Positions 21,848 to 30,976 of a stretch of DNA of 64,000 nt are shown here, one piece after another (positions within the stretch are counted from its first letter, which is position 1; every line of letters begins with the position of its first letter). The notes beneath the pieces were generated by a model. That model was not told the DNA's origin and ran no database searches. It saw only the letters and a list, made by a program, of their open reading frames with translations. Source of the stretch: Sulfuricella denitrificans skB26 (GTDB taxonomy: Bacteria; Pseudomonadota; Gammaproteobacteria; Burkholderiales; Sulfuricellaceae); contig NC_022357.1 in assembly GCF_000297055.2 (NCBI RefSeq), positions 806,001 through 870,000 of the forward strand. Direction: 5' to 3'. Position numbers and translations under genes: made by a program.

Positions 21848-23098
21848 GTGAAAGTCTCCATTTTTAATATGATAACGCAATTCATGTCCCAGAACTTTTC
21901 TCGTGTCATCCCATTTCTGCGCCTGGTGCGGCGCCGTTTCAAGGAAGATCGTTGTGCCCAGTTCGCCGCAAGCCTGACCTACACCACGCTGCTGGCACTG
22001 GTGCCGATAGTCACTATCGCGCTGACAGTGTTGTCCGCTTTTCCGGTGTTTACCGACCTGATGACCCAGCTCAAGGCGTTTATCCTCAATAATTTCTTGC
22101 CGATATCGGCAGGTAAGATCATCTCGGTGTACATGCAGCAATTTTCTCAGAAGGCGGCACACCTGACCGCGCTGGGCATCGGGTTGCTGACAGTGACCGC
22201 ATTCGTGCTGATGCTGACCATCGATCACGCCTTCGATGTGATATGGCGCGTGCGCCAGAAGCGTCCGTTGCTGCGCCGCTTCCTGATCTACTGGGCGGCG
22301 CTGACGCTCGGGCCGCTGCTGATCGGGGTCAGCCTGTCTCTGACTTCCTACCTGGTCAGCCTTCCTCTCGGGCTGGCGAAAGGCGTGCCGGTAGTCGGTA
22401 TTGTGACCCTGAAGGTGGTGACAGTGACGCTGACTATCTTGGCATTCGCGCTGCTCTACAGGATGGTTCCCAGCCGTCCTGTTTTGCCCTTTCATGCCTT
22501 GGTCGGCGGAGTGGTAGCGGGGATTGCTTTCGAGCTGATGAAGAAGGTGTTTGCGCTTTACGTTACTCACTTTCCCACCTATACCCTGGTGTACGGTGCA
22601 TTCGCCAGTGTTCCGCTTTTCCTGATCTGGATTTATCTGTCCTGGCTGGTTGTGCTGTCCGGGGCGGTGATCACCGCCGCGCTTCCTTATTGGAATACGT
22701 TCATCCGGCCAGGTGCAAAGACTGCCGGACGGGAGTTTTTCGCCGCGCTGGATGTTCTCAATGTAATTTACCAAGCATATCAGGCTGGTGAAACGCTCGG
22801 CCTGCAGCGCCTGCTGCATAGATCGAATTTGGGGTTGGAAGAGCTCGAGGGTGTTCTCGACCGGCTGAATGAGGTGAACTGGGTGGGTAGCGTGGAGGGT
22901 GGCGGTTGGATCTTGACCAGAAGTGCGGAGGCGATCAGGCTCGCCGATGTTTACCGCGTTTTCGTGTTCGATCCGGTCCTGGACAGATCGGCGCCGGGTA
23001 TTATTGAGACGCGCGCAGATATTCTGCTGAAGGGCCTGACGGACCGTCTGGACGAGACTTTGAGCCTGACCTTGAAGGAGTTGTTCAGCCCCGGCTGA
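21848..23098 (+). CDS. YihY/BrkB-family inner membrane protein
   Basis: 416 residues. Six membrane helices in the first about 290 residues, with family motifs RCAQFAASLTYTTLLALVPI, FPTYTLVYGAFASVPLFLIWIYLSW. The C-terminal 125 residues are soluble and look winged-helix-like (LLHRSNLGLEELEGVLDRL), as in longer betaproteobacterial members. The start is uncertain: GTG at 21848, ATG at 21869 or 21884, none with a ribosome site. The old label ribonuclease BN is not supported for this family. Its end overlaps the next, opposite gene by 14 bases. Confidence 0.88.
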   Translation: MKVSIFNMITQFMSQNFSRVIPFLRLVRRRFKEDRCAQFAASLTYTTLLALVPIVTIALTVLSAFPVFTDLMTQLKAFILNNFLPISAGKIISVYMQQFSQKAAHLTALGIGLLTVTAFVLMLTIDHAFDVIWRVRQKRPLLRRFLIYWAALTLGPLLIGVSLSLTSYLVSLPLGLAKGVPVVGIVTLKVVTVTLTILAFALLYRMVPSRPVLPFHALVGGVVAGIAFELMKKVFALYVTHFPTYTLVYGAFASVPLFLIWIYLSWLVVLSGAVITAALPYWNTFIRPGAKTAGREFFAALDVLNVIYQAYQAGETLGLQRLLHRSNLGLEELEGVLDRLNEVNWVGSVEGGGWILTRSAEAIRLADVYRVFVFDPVLDRSAPGIIETRADILLKGLTDRLDETLSLTLKELFSPG

Positions 23099-24644
23099 AC
23101 TCGAATCTTTCGTAGCCCGCAGTTTGTTCCACCAGCTTGACAGCGCGGATGGCCTGGGTGGTATGGCCATCGAGCTCGAGCAGCAACTCGCGCTGCGGGC
23201 CGAAGGTTCCGCGAGGTGCGATCAGGGTTTCCGGCTGCCTGAGCATGAGGATTTCCGGCAACAGCAGGGCGGCCTGAAAAGTTTCCGCCGGGCTGGCAAT
23301 GGAAGGTTTGATTCTGGCGGGCTCGGCCTTGGGTGCGATAAGCTGTGTACCGATTTCAAGCTGGTCGGCCTTGTCGCTTTTTACCCAGCGTACGGCACCG
23401 ACATTCCATTGGTTCGCTTCATCCGCTTTTAACCCGATCACATCGCCTGGGCGAATCTGGGGCAGGGACTCGAAAGTGCCACACAATGCAAGGCCGCCGG
23501 CACCTTCATTGATGACTAGCCACCTGCTCGAGATGAAGCGTTGATTATTGGCTGTCTGGATAGACGTAAGATCGGTGCTTGCGCCGGACTCGCGCCCGCC
23601 AAGGAAGTGATGGAGGGACGGCAAACCGATGCAGACCTGGGTGCTGGAAATGTTCTGGGTCCGGTTGAATACCCGTTTCGGCGCCGCTGACCAGTTCTTG
23701 AGTAAGCTTTTTAGCAGGTCTCGGTAACTGGTTTCCTTGGCGACAAAGGGCAGTTGCATGTTTTTCGGCAATTCCCCATCGTTCAGTCTTGCGATGTGGT
23801 GATGTAGCGCATGCACCAATTCCAGTGTGTTGAGCAGGATGTCGCTGCGGTTGTCCACCTCATTCAGATCCTGTGGCAAGGGCTTGGGGGGCTTGTCACT
23901 GTGGGTCTCTGCCAGAAACAGGCCAATTGAGTTGCCGGTATGTGCAAATGCCTGAAGTTGTGCGAGACCACCGAACGCCGTCAGGTAGTTCTGGATCCAT
24001 GCGACTTCGCCGGGGCTCAGGTGGTAAGGATTCGACAGTGCGAGCAGCAGGGTTTGCTTGTAAACCAGATTGCTACTGCTTTCGCTTTCTTCGTCGGTAA
24101 TGGTTTCGTTGGCGATATCCTGCTCGATGGCGAAGCGGAAAATCTGGTGGATCTCGAACCAGATACCGGCGGGGGCGGGGGCATAGGTCTGGTAGCAGAT
24201 CATCAGTATCCGGCTCAAGGCGGACATGGCGCGCTGCGCAGCAGTCACCGCAATTTTTCCCTTACCCAGGGTAATGCGCGCGTTCTGGTAATCGAGCAGG
24301 ATGATCTTGTAGCCGTTAGCGAGCTCCATCAGGAGTTGGCGCGCCTGTTCGGCCATTTGCCGGTTTTTTCCTGGCTGCGGCAGACGGGTGGCAACATACT
24401 GCTCTTCCATGGCGGGCAGTAGTTTGAAGATCACGCTACGATATAATTCGAGCAACTTCAGGCGCGTTTCCATGGCGACTTTTTGTCGATTCATTGCGCC
24501 GATTTCGTCATCCAGGGTGCGGCAAACATCGGAAAGGTTGGTGAGGGGGAGGTCGTCCAGCCACTCTTTAAGATGTTTCGGGCGTGTTTCCACGGTCAGG
24601 TCTTCGACCGGATCGATTGCGGGTACGGTCAGCGTTAGCGACAT
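23085..24644 (-). CDS. Cytoplasmic protein of unknown function with PilZ-like C-terminus
   Basis: 519 residues. A mostly helical N-terminal two thirds (about 1-330) has no motif I recognise. The C-terminal region (about 370-450: a VINEGAGGLAL segment, then RPGDVIGL and NVGAVRWVKS) looks like the beta-barrel of PilZ-type cyclic-di-GMP receptors, but the N-terminal RxxxR motif of a true binder is not evident. It stands alone. A signalling role is inference. Confidence 0.75.
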   Translation of the reverse strand: MSLTLTVPAIDPVEDLTVETRPKHLKEWLDDLPLTNLSDVCRTLDDEIGAMNRQKVAMETRLKLLELYRSVIFKLLPAMEEQYVATRLPQPGKNRQMAEQARQLLMELANGYKIILLDYQNARITLGKGKIAVTAAQRAMSALSRILMICYQTYAPAPAGIWFEIHQIFRFAIEQDIANETITDEESESSSNLVYKQTLLLALSNPYHLSPGEVAWIQNYLTAFGGLAQLQAFAHTGNSIGLFLAETHSDKPPKPLPQDLNEVDNRSDILLNTLELVHALHHHIARLNDGELPKNMQLPFVAKETSYRDLLKSLLKNWSAAPKRVFNRTQNISSTQVCIGLPSLHHFLGGRESGASTDLTSIQTANNQRFISSRWLVINEGAGGLALCGTFESLPQIRPGDVIGLKADEANQWNVGAVRWVKSDKADQLEIGTQLIAPKAEPARIKPSIASPAETFQAALLLPEILMLRQPETLIAPRGTFGPQRELLLELDGHTTQAIRAVKLVEQTAGYERFEFSRG

Positions 24645-24856
24645 GGTGGGTATCCCCTAGCAAGAAGGTGTTTTATCCGGTAAATTCTAGAAACAATTGG
24701 GTATTTTGTAAAATAAATCCATTATTCTGGGATCATACAGCAATGTAGATGCTGACGTAGCGGGGGGTGGCACAACTCGTGATGATGGTAAAGGCTGTTT
24801 GAGTGCGTCCGGTGGTGCAGAGAAAGGCGCAAAGCCTTATGGAAAGGAATGTATCA

Positions 24857-25312
24857 ATGAAGCGTGTGTGTTTTGGATTTATTTTGGTAATTTTCAGCTC
24901 GGCTGTGGCAGCGGCTGATTTTTCATTCAGGGATATCGTCGGCAAGCAGCATAATTTGGCCGACTACCGCGGCAAGTGGGTGCTGGTCAATTTCTGGGCA
25001 ACCTGGTGCCCTCCCTGTTTGAAAGAGATTCCAGACCTGATGGCTTTGCACAACGAGCACAAGGACAAGGACCTGGTGGTGATCGGTATCGCCACGGATT
25101 ATAACAGCCCGAAGCTGGTTATCGATTTCGCCAAAGAACACCGGATTTCCTATCCGGTCGTGTTGGGTAACGATGCCATCGTGGCGCAGATCGGTCGGCT
25201 GGAAGGGCTGCCGATGACCTATATGTTTAATCCGCAGGGCAAGATGGTGGCGTACAACGTGGGTGCGTTGACGCAAAAGGCGGTTGAAGACTATATTCGT
25301 TCAAAGAAATAA
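24857..25312 (+). CDS. TlpA-like periplasmic thiol-disulfide protein
   Basis: 151 residues from the ATG behind AAGGAA. Signal peptide (cut near AVAAA), then a thioredoxin fold with active site WCPPC and the cis-Pro region GLPMTYMFNP. Likely a reductase for c-type cytochrome maturation or other periplasmic thiols. First of four tightly spaced genes: TlpA-like, thioredoxin-like, TolC, MFP. Confidence 0.92.
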   Translation: MKRVCFGFILVIFSSAVAAADFSFRDIVGKQHNLADYRGKWVLVNFWATWCPPCLKEIPDLMALHNEHKDKDLVVIGIATDYNSPKLVIDFAKEHRISYPVVLGNDAIVAQIGRLEGLPMTYMFNPQGKMVAYNVGALTQKAVEDYIRSKK

Positions 25313-25324
25313 TCGGGGGTGCCC

Positions 25325-25837
25325 ATGTTGAAAAAATTTCTCGTTATATTGCTGTTGTTATTTGCCGGATCCGGAATGGCGGAAACTCGTGACGTTCAGG
25401 GTTTCTTTGACCAGAACCTGGGGGACTTCAAGACCGAACTTGCGACCGCGCGTAAAGAGGGAAAAATTGGCATTCTGCTGATGTATGAGCTGGAGGATTG
25501 CCCCTTCTGCCACCGCATGAAGGGAACCATCCTCAACCAGTCCGAAGTGCAGGATTATTACCGCAAGCACTTCATCATCTTCAGTGTCGACATCAACGGT
25601 GATAACCCCCTGGTGGACTTTTCCGGCAAGGAAACCACCGAGAAAAAGTTTGCCGCCGAGCAGCGTGTGCGTGCCACTCCGGTATTCGGCTTTTACGATC
25701 TTGATGGCAAACCGATGACCCGATACACAGGGGCATCCAAGGATGAGAAGGAGTTCATGTTGCTGGGGCGCTATGTGGCCGAGGGTATCTGGAAAACCAT
25801 GCCGTTTGCCAAGTACAAGCAGCAAGCCGCGAAATGA
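25325..25837 (+). CDS. SoxW-like periplasmic thioredoxin
   Basis: 170 residues, starting 12 bases after the preceding gene with a GGGGGT ribosome site. Signal peptide ending in GSGMA; thioredoxin-type domain with active site CPFC (in ELEDCPFCHRM) and cis-Pro in RATPVFGFYD. It resembles SoxW-type proteins of sulfur oxidisers and the DUF255-like thioredoxins. The stop overlaps the TolC-family start by ATGA. Confidence 0.88.
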   Translation: MLKKFLVILLLLFAGSGMAETRDVQGFFDQNLGDFKTELATARKEGKIGILLMYELEDCPFCHRMKGTILNQSEVQDYYRKHFIIFSVDINGDNPLVDFSGKETTEKKFAAEQRVRATPVFGFYDLDGKPMTRYTGASKDEKEFMLLGRYVAEGIWKTMPFAKYKQQAAK

Positions 25838-27135
25838 TTTTCCCCCGCATCGGGATCGCGCTGGTCTTGATGGTCTGGCTGGTGCCGCATGGCTGGTCTG
25901 CACCTGCCGGCAAGCGACTCACGCTTAACGAAGCGTTGGCGGCGGCGGCAGCCGCCCATCCCGACCTGCGGCTTGCCGAGGCCGACCGGGCCGCCGCACT
26001 GGCCGAGCAGGAAGCGGCAGCCGCGCGCAGCGATCTTTCCGTCAGTGTCGAGGCCGGCTTGCGTCAGGCACGGCCTTCTTCTGGTCCAGACGCCAGCCTT
26101 TCCGACAATTCCATTCGGCTGAACGCCCGCAAGAACCTGTACGATTTTGGCCGTACCGCCTTGTACGAACAGGCTGCCAAGTCGACGGTGGATGCACGTG
26201 AAGCCGGCCTGCTGGAGGCGCGCGAGCGGCGTCGGATCGAAGTGATGGCCCGATTTTTTAGCGTCCTGGCGGCGGACATGCAGTTTGTTGCCGATAATGA
26301 ATTCATGGCGGTGGCCTACGTCAGTGTCGATAATGCCAGGGATCGCCTCAAGGTCGGCCAGATATCCGCTACGGAACTGGCGGAACTGGAGTCCCGCTAC
26401 CAGGATATTCTGGTCAGGCGCAACGCCAGTCAGGCTCGCTCCCGCCTCGCCAGGGCACAGCTGGCCAATGCCATGAACCAGCCCGGACAGCTTGCAGCCG
26501 AGCTGGAAGACCCGAAATTGACCGCCAATAACAGCGCCCTGCCGGATTACGAGGCCCTGCTGCCCATCATGCAGGAAAACAACCCCCGGCTACGCACCCA
26601 ATTAGCCCTGCTCGAAGCATCGAGTCAGCGCATGGAAGCCTTGCGCGCGGAAAATTCCCCAAGTCTGGATGCCGAGGTCGAGGCTGCCGGCTATAGTCGG
26701 GAAACGGCTACCCGTGACAACTTGCGTGCCGGCGTAGTGCTGACTTGGCCGGTGTACCAGGGCCGGCGCGTGTCGGCGCAATTGGCGCGGGAACAGGCGC
26801 AGTTTCACAAACTCCAGGCCGATGCCGACAAGCTCAGGATGGATCTGGCCGAGGCTCTGCTGGAAGTGTGGGCTGAGGTCGATCAGTTGCAGCGCAGTGT
26901 GCGCGCGGCAGCCCGGAAGCAGGTCGATTATCGTGATCTGGCCCTGGAGAGGGCGCGCGGACAATATGAAGTGGAACTGAAAACCAACCTGGGGGATGCC
27001 ATGGCGGCGACGATGGAGGCCAAGCTGCGCGAGCGTCGCACCGAGTACCAGCTGGCGCTGGCAATCGCGCGGGTCAAGGCGCTGCTGGGCAAGCCGCTGG
27101 AAAGTATAGCCAAAGAAGAAGGGCGAACGAAATGA
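25834..27135 (+). CDS. TolC-family outer membrane efflux protein
   Basis: 433 residues with a signal peptide (cut near WSAPA) and the long coiled-coil helices and repeated halves of OEP proteins (LTLNEALAAAAAAHPDL; second half TLAR-like region near 320). It forms the outer channel of a tripartite efflux or type I secretion machine. Coupled by ATGA to its neighbours on both sides. No transporter gene follows. Confidence 0.9.
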   Translation: MIFPRIGIALVLMVWLVPHGWSAPAGKRLTLNEALAAAAAAHPDLRLAEADRAAALAEQEAAAARSDLSVSVEAGLRQARPSSGPDASLSDNSIRLNARKNLYDFGRTALYEQAAKSTVDAREAGLLEARERRRIEVMARFFSVLAADMQFVADNEFMAVAYVSVDNARDRLKVGQISATELAELESRYQDILVRRNASQARSRLARAQLANAMNQPGQLAAELEDPKLTANNSALPDYEALLPIMQENNPRLRTQLALLEASSQRMEALRAENSPSLDAEVEAAGYSRETATRDNLRAGVVLTWPVYQGRRVSAQLAREQAQFHKLQADADKLRMDLAEALLEVWAEVDQLQRSVRAAARKQVDYRDLALERARGQYEVELKTNLGDAMAATMEAKLRERRTEYQLALAIARVKALLGKPLESIAKEEGRTK

Positions 27136-27890
27136 CGAAATGGATTGTGGCGGGCATGCTGTTGGCGGTGGCTAGCGCTGCCGGGGCGGAGAGTTTTCCC
27201 GCGACCTTGCAGTGGTCGCAACGGGTAGAACTGTCTCCGCGAGTGTCTGGCATTGTGCGTGAGGTTGGAGTGAATGCCGGCGATCGGGTGCAAAAAGGGC
27301 GCTCGCTCCTGTCTCTCGACGCTGCGCCTTATCTGGCGCGGGTGGCCGAGAGCAGAGCCACGGTCACTAGTTTTAAGGAGGAAACGGCGGAGGCTCAGCG
27401 CGATCTGGTACGTACCCAGGAGCTTTATGACCGGACCGTGATTTCCACCACCGAACTGGATCAGGCCAGGTTGCGTCAAGCCCGAGCCAAAGCCCAGCTG
27501 GATGGCGCCCAGGCACGGCTGGCGCGGGAACGCCAGGATCTGACGGATAGCGCATTGCGTGCCCCCTTCGACGCGGTCGTGGTGGCGCGTCTGGTGGAGC
27601 CGGGGCAGAACGTGGCAGTCGGGCTTCAGCCCCAGCCATTGCTGGTGCTGGCGAAGGCGGGCGAGATGGTGGCGCGCTTCAAGGTATCCGCCGACCGGAT
27701 CGGCAGCCTCAAGACCGGACAGGCGGTAACGGTCGCTGTCGGCAGGCAGGACTACCCGGCCACCCTTAAAAACCTCGGCCTGGAGCCGGTCAAGGACAAA
27801 GACGGGGCAGTCTACGAGGTGGATGCGGTGTTCGCGGTTAAGGAGTTACTGCGCGCCGGAGTAGCGGCGGTGGTGAAACTGCCCGAGTAA
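27132..27890 (+). CDS. Short periplasmic adaptor (MFP/HlyD family)
   Basis: 252 residues, shorter than typical adaptors (350-400). Signal peptide; a lipoyl-like half (SPRVSGIVREVGVNAGDRVQKG), a helical hairpin (about 75-135), the second lipoyl half (LRAPFDAVVVARLVEPGQNV), and a reduced beta-barrel. Its membrane-proximal domain appears trimmed. It should bridge the TolC-family protein to an inner-membrane pump, but none is encoded here; the next gene runs the other way. Confidence 0.88.
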   Translation: MTKWIVAGMLLAVASAAGAESFPATLQWSQRVELSPRVSGIVREVGVNAGDRVQKGRSLLSLDAAPYLARVAESRATVTSFKEETAEAQRDLVRTQELYDRTVISTTELDQARLRQARAKAQLDGAQARLARERQDLTDSALRAPFDAVVVARLVEPGQNVAVGLQPQPLLVLAKAGEMVARFKVSADRIGSLKTGQAVTVAVGRQDYPATLKNLGLEPVKDKDGAVYEVDAVFAVKELLRAGVAAVVKLPE

Positions 27891-27906
27891 TTTTTAACAA
27901 TGCTTG

Positions 27907-28323
27907 CTAACGTATTCCCTTGTCCGCAAGGAACTCGCCGATTTCTCTGTCAGACTGCAGGATGTGCAGTTCCGCCCAATCGGTGAGGAAGGCCAGGACC
28001 AGTGCTGCCTTGGCCGGGTTGGGGGTGCGCAGAGCGTTTCTGAGATTGTCCATTTTCTGAAGCAGGCCGAGATGTTCCGCGATGTGCTCTTCCATGCCAG
28101 GGAAGCCATATTCCGTCATGAGCCTTTCCTCAAGGGCGAAATGCTCGTAGGCGAAAAGGACCAGGTCATCCATCATTTCCTGCACTATATCGTACCGGCT
28201 GCCTTGGTCGACCGTGTCGGCGATCAGGTTGACCCGCTCGATGATCTCGCGGTGCTGGTTGTCAATGGCCGTGATGCCGACACGGTGGAGGCTTTCGTTC
28301 CAGATCAGATGGTGTTTGCTCAT
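27907..28323 (-). CDS. Bacteriohemerythrin
   Basis: 138 residues forming a four-helix bundle with a di-iron oxygen-binding site. Ligands seen: His in LHRVG, HREII (His and Glu), HFALEERL (His, Glu), EEHIAEHLGLL (two His), and HILQSD (His and Asp near the end). The full set is present. Single-domain proteins like this store or sense oxygen. Convergent with the adaptor gene. Confidence 0.93.
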   Translation of the reverse strand: MSKHHLIWNESLHRVGITAIDNQHREIIERVNLIADTVDQGSRYDIVQEMMDDLVLFAYEHFALEERLMTEYGFPGMEEHIAEHLGLLQKMDNLRNALRTPNPAKAALVLAFLTDWAELHILQSDREIGEFLADKGIR

Positions 28324-28348
28324 GATGGTTTGTCAGCCTCGATTACCT

Positions 28349-28909
28349 CTACGGTGCTTTGGTCCGGATGGCGGACTTGGGGCGGAAGGCCTTGATCACT
28401 TCTTCCCGGGTTTCCAGGTAGGGCCCGCCGATCAGGTCGATGCAGTAAGGCACGGCGGCAAACACGCCATCGAGGGTTTCCTTGATCGCCTTGGGTTGTC
28501 CGGGCAGGTTGATGATCAGGCATTGCTTGCGGATAACGCCAACCTGGCGGGAGAGGATGGCGGTGGGTACGTACTTCAGGCTGACGGCGCGCATATGCTC
28601 GCCGAAGCCGGGCAGCACCTTGTCCGCTACAGCCAGCGTCGCCTCAGGTGTGACGTCGCGCGGCGCCGGACCGGTGCCGCCGGTGGTGAGTATCAGGCAG
28701 CAGCCTTCTTCATCCGCCAGTTGACGCAGCGCAGCTTCGATTTGCGCCTGTTCGTCCGGGATCATGCGGGTAATGGCACGCCACGGCGTGGCCAGCGCGT
28801 TGGCTAGCCAGTCGTTGAGCGCCGGGATGCCCTGGTCTGCGTAAACGCCTTGTGAAGCGCGGTCGCTGATAGTGACCAGACCGATCAGCGCTGGCGGTTT
28901 GTTATTCAT
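28349..28909 (-). CDS. mog: Molybdopterin adenylyltransferase
   Basis: 186 residues of the MoaB/Mog family, activating molybdopterin with ATP before molybdenum insertion. Motifs: GLVTISDRASQGVYADQG, LILTTGGTGPAPRDVTPEA, and NLPGQPKAIKETLDGVF. Length and motif spacing favour Mog over MoaB. Overlaps the end of yjgA by 8 bases, so co-transcribed with it. Confidence 0.93.
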   Translation of the reverse strand: MNNKPPALIGLVTISDRASQGVYADQGIPALNDWLANALATPWRAITRMIPDEQAQIEAALRQLADEEGCCLILTTGGTGPAPRDVTPEATLAVADKVLPGFGEHMRAVSLKYVPTAILSRQVGVIRKQCLIINLPGQPKAIKETLDGVFAAVPYCIDLIGGPYLETREEVIKAFRPKSAIRTKAP

Positions 28910-29444
28910 CTTGCTCCGGTTCGGTGCCTTTTTCTTCGAGGATCATTTCGCGCAGCAACTTGAACAGGGCGCGACTGCTCTTGGGCGGCTTGCCGGTCGC
29001 AGCCTCTTTCTGTGCATTGCGGATCAGGGTGCGAATCTGCTGGATGTCGGCCCGCGCATATTCCACCACCAGCTCGCTCAAGGCGTGCTCTTCAGTTAGC
29101 AGGCGCTCACGCCAGCGCTCCAGCAGGTGAAATTTGGCTGCCTGGACGCGCGTGACATTGTTCCACTCGTCCAACTGGGCCTGGATCGGCTCCGCATCCA
29201 CCGTGCGCATCAATTTGCCGAGGTATTGCATCTGGCGGCGGCGCGGTTCGTGGCGGGTCAGGCGTTTGGCTTCGATAATAGCGTCCAGCAGGTTATCGGG
29301 TAGATTCAACTGTGCCAGCCGGTCCTTGTTCAGACTTACCAGTTCCTCGCCGATATCCTGCAATGCATGCATTTCTTGCTTGCGTTTGGTTTTGCTCGGG
29401 GGTTCCGGCAGGTCGTCAGGTGCGTCGAGTTCTAAATCAGCCAT
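28902..29444 (-). CDS. darP: YjgA/DarP ribosome-associated protein (DUF615)
   Basis: 180 residues, highly charged and helical, with the family features KRKQEMHALQDIGEELVSL near the start and RHEPRRRQMQYLGKLMR in the middle. In E. coli DarP (YjgA) takes part in late 50S ribosomal subunit assembly. Divergent from pmbA, a common arrangement in proteobacteria. Confidence 0.93.
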   Translation of the reverse strand: MADLELDAPDDLPEPPSKTKRKQEMHALQDIGEELVSLNKDRLAQLNLPDNLLDAIIEAKRLTRHEPRRRQMQYLGKLMRTVDAEPIQAQLDEWNNVTRVQAAKFHLLERWRERLLTEEHALSELVVEYARADIQQIRTLIRNAQKEAATGKPPKSSRALFKLLREMILEEKGTEPEQDE

Positions 29445-29562
29445 GGTTTCGCAAATGGAATCAAAGTTGCTATGATAACCTTTTTAATGAGGTATTCAGC
29501 AAGATAGAGCCGGCTTGTGATTGTTTCCGGGTCTTGCCGTTGCTGAAATTTTTGAGGTGCAC

Positions 29563-30903
29563 GTGCCAGATTCCCGTTTTTCCCATTCTATTGAAACCCT
29601 GAGCCAGATCACCCGCGACATTTTGAGTCAGTCGAAGCTGGCCGGCGCTACGGCCTGCGAGGCGGAAGTCTCCCAAGGCTTCGGCCAGAACGTCTCGGTG
29701 CGTCGCGGCGAGGTTGAAACTATTGAATATAACCGCGACAAGGGCTTGGGGGTAACGGTTTACTTCGGTGATAAGCGTGGCCATGCCAGCACTTCCGACC
29801 TGTCGCCCCAGGCGATCAAGGATACCGTCGCTGCGGCGGTGAGCATCGCCCGATACACCGCCAGCGACGAATTCGCCGGCCTTGCCGATGAAAACCTGCT
29901 GGCCAGGGAGATCCCCGATCTCAGTCTTTATCACCCGTGGGATTTGTCGGTGGAACAGGCGATCGAGCAGGCAAAAACCTGTGAGGCTGCTGCGTTCGCG
30001 GTGGACAAGCGCATTGATAATTCCGAGGGCGCCTCGGTCTCCACTCAGGAGTCGCTGTTCATGTACGGAAACAGTCTGGGTTTCCTCGCCGGTTACCCTT
30101 CCTCGCGCCATGACATCAGTTGCGCGGTGATCGCCGAAGATGATGGAGGAATGCAACGGGATTACTGGTACAGCTCGCGGCGCGATGCGACTGACCTGGA
30201 AACCGCCGCAGTCGTAGGCAGGAAAGCCGGCGAGCGCACCGTGCGCCGCCTCGCTGCGCGCAAGATCAAGACCACCGAATGTCCGGTGCTGTTCGAAGCG
30301 CCGATTGCTTCCGGTTTGATCGGTCACCTGGTCGGCGCTGTCAGCGGCGGTAGCCTGTACCGAAAATCCTCTTTCCTGCTGGATAGTCTGGGTCAGCAAG
30401 TTTTTGCGCCGTTCGTCCAGATTCGCGAGCTGCCGCATATTCTCAAAGGGCTGGCGAGCAGCCCCTTCGACAATGAAGGCGTCGCCACTCGCGAGCGCGA
30501 CCTGATCAAGGATGGCGTGCTGCAAGGATATTTTCTCGGCAGCTACTCGGCGCGCAAGTTGGGCATGACTTCCACCGGTAATGCAGGCGGCAACCACAAC
30601 CTGATTATCGAGAGCAGCGGACAGGATTTTGAAGGCTTATTGAAAATGATGGGTAAGGGCCTGGTCGTGACGGAGCTGCTCGGCCATGGCATCAACCCGG
30701 TGACCGGTGATTATTCTCGCGGCGCCGCTGGTTACTGGGTGGAGAACGGTGAAATCCAGTACCCGGTGGAGGAAATCACCATTGCCGGCAATCTCAAGGA
30801 CATGTTCAAACAGATTACGGCGGTCGGCAGCGACATCCTGGTTCAGGGCTCGAAGCAGTGCGGTTCGGTGCTAATCGAGCGGATGACGGTGGCGGGGGAC
30901 TGA
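29563..30903 (+). CDS. pmbA: Metalloprotease PmbA/TldE
   Basis: 446 residues; works with TldD in peptide maturation and antitoxin degradation. A GTG start with GAGG 5 bases upstream is chosen, since the frame back to 29521 begins at a TTG without a ribosome site. Family features: EVSQGFGQNVSVRRGEVE, NEGVATRERDLI, and the C-terminal HGINPVTGDYSRGAAGYW. TldE lacks the zinc ligands of TldD, as here. Confidence 0.94.
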   Translation: MPDSRFSHSIETLSQITRDILSQSKLAGATACEAEVSQGFGQNVSVRRGEVETIEYNRDKGLGVTVYFGDKRGHASTSDLSPQAIKDTVAAAVSIARYTASDEFAGLADENLLAREIPDLSLYHPWDLSVEQAIEQAKTCEAAAFAVDKRIDNSEGASVSTQESLFMYGNSLGFLAGYPSSRHDISCAVIAEDDGGMQRDYWYSSRRDATDLETAAVVGRKAGERTVRRLAARKIKTTECPVLFEAPIASGLIGHLVGAVSGGSLYRKSSFLLDSLGQQVFAPFVQIRELPHILKGLASSPFDNEGVATRERDLIKDGVLQGYFLGSYSARKLGMTSTGNAGGNHNLIIESSGQDFEGLLKMMGKGLVVTELLGHGINPVTGDYSRGAAGYWVENGEIQYPVEEITIAGNLKDMFKQITAVGSDILVQGSKQCGSVLIERMTVAGD

Positions 30904-30976
30904 GTCCGCGGGGTTTTACTCAGGATTGTTCTGATCGTGGTAAAATCGCCGTTTTGCTTTTTGGAAAGAGCCCGTT

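Noticed and set aside
21815-23170. 451-codon minus-strand frame opposite the YihY-like gene
   Set aside because: Antisense shadow with improbable Gln/His/Arg composition; the membrane protein on the plus strand is clear.
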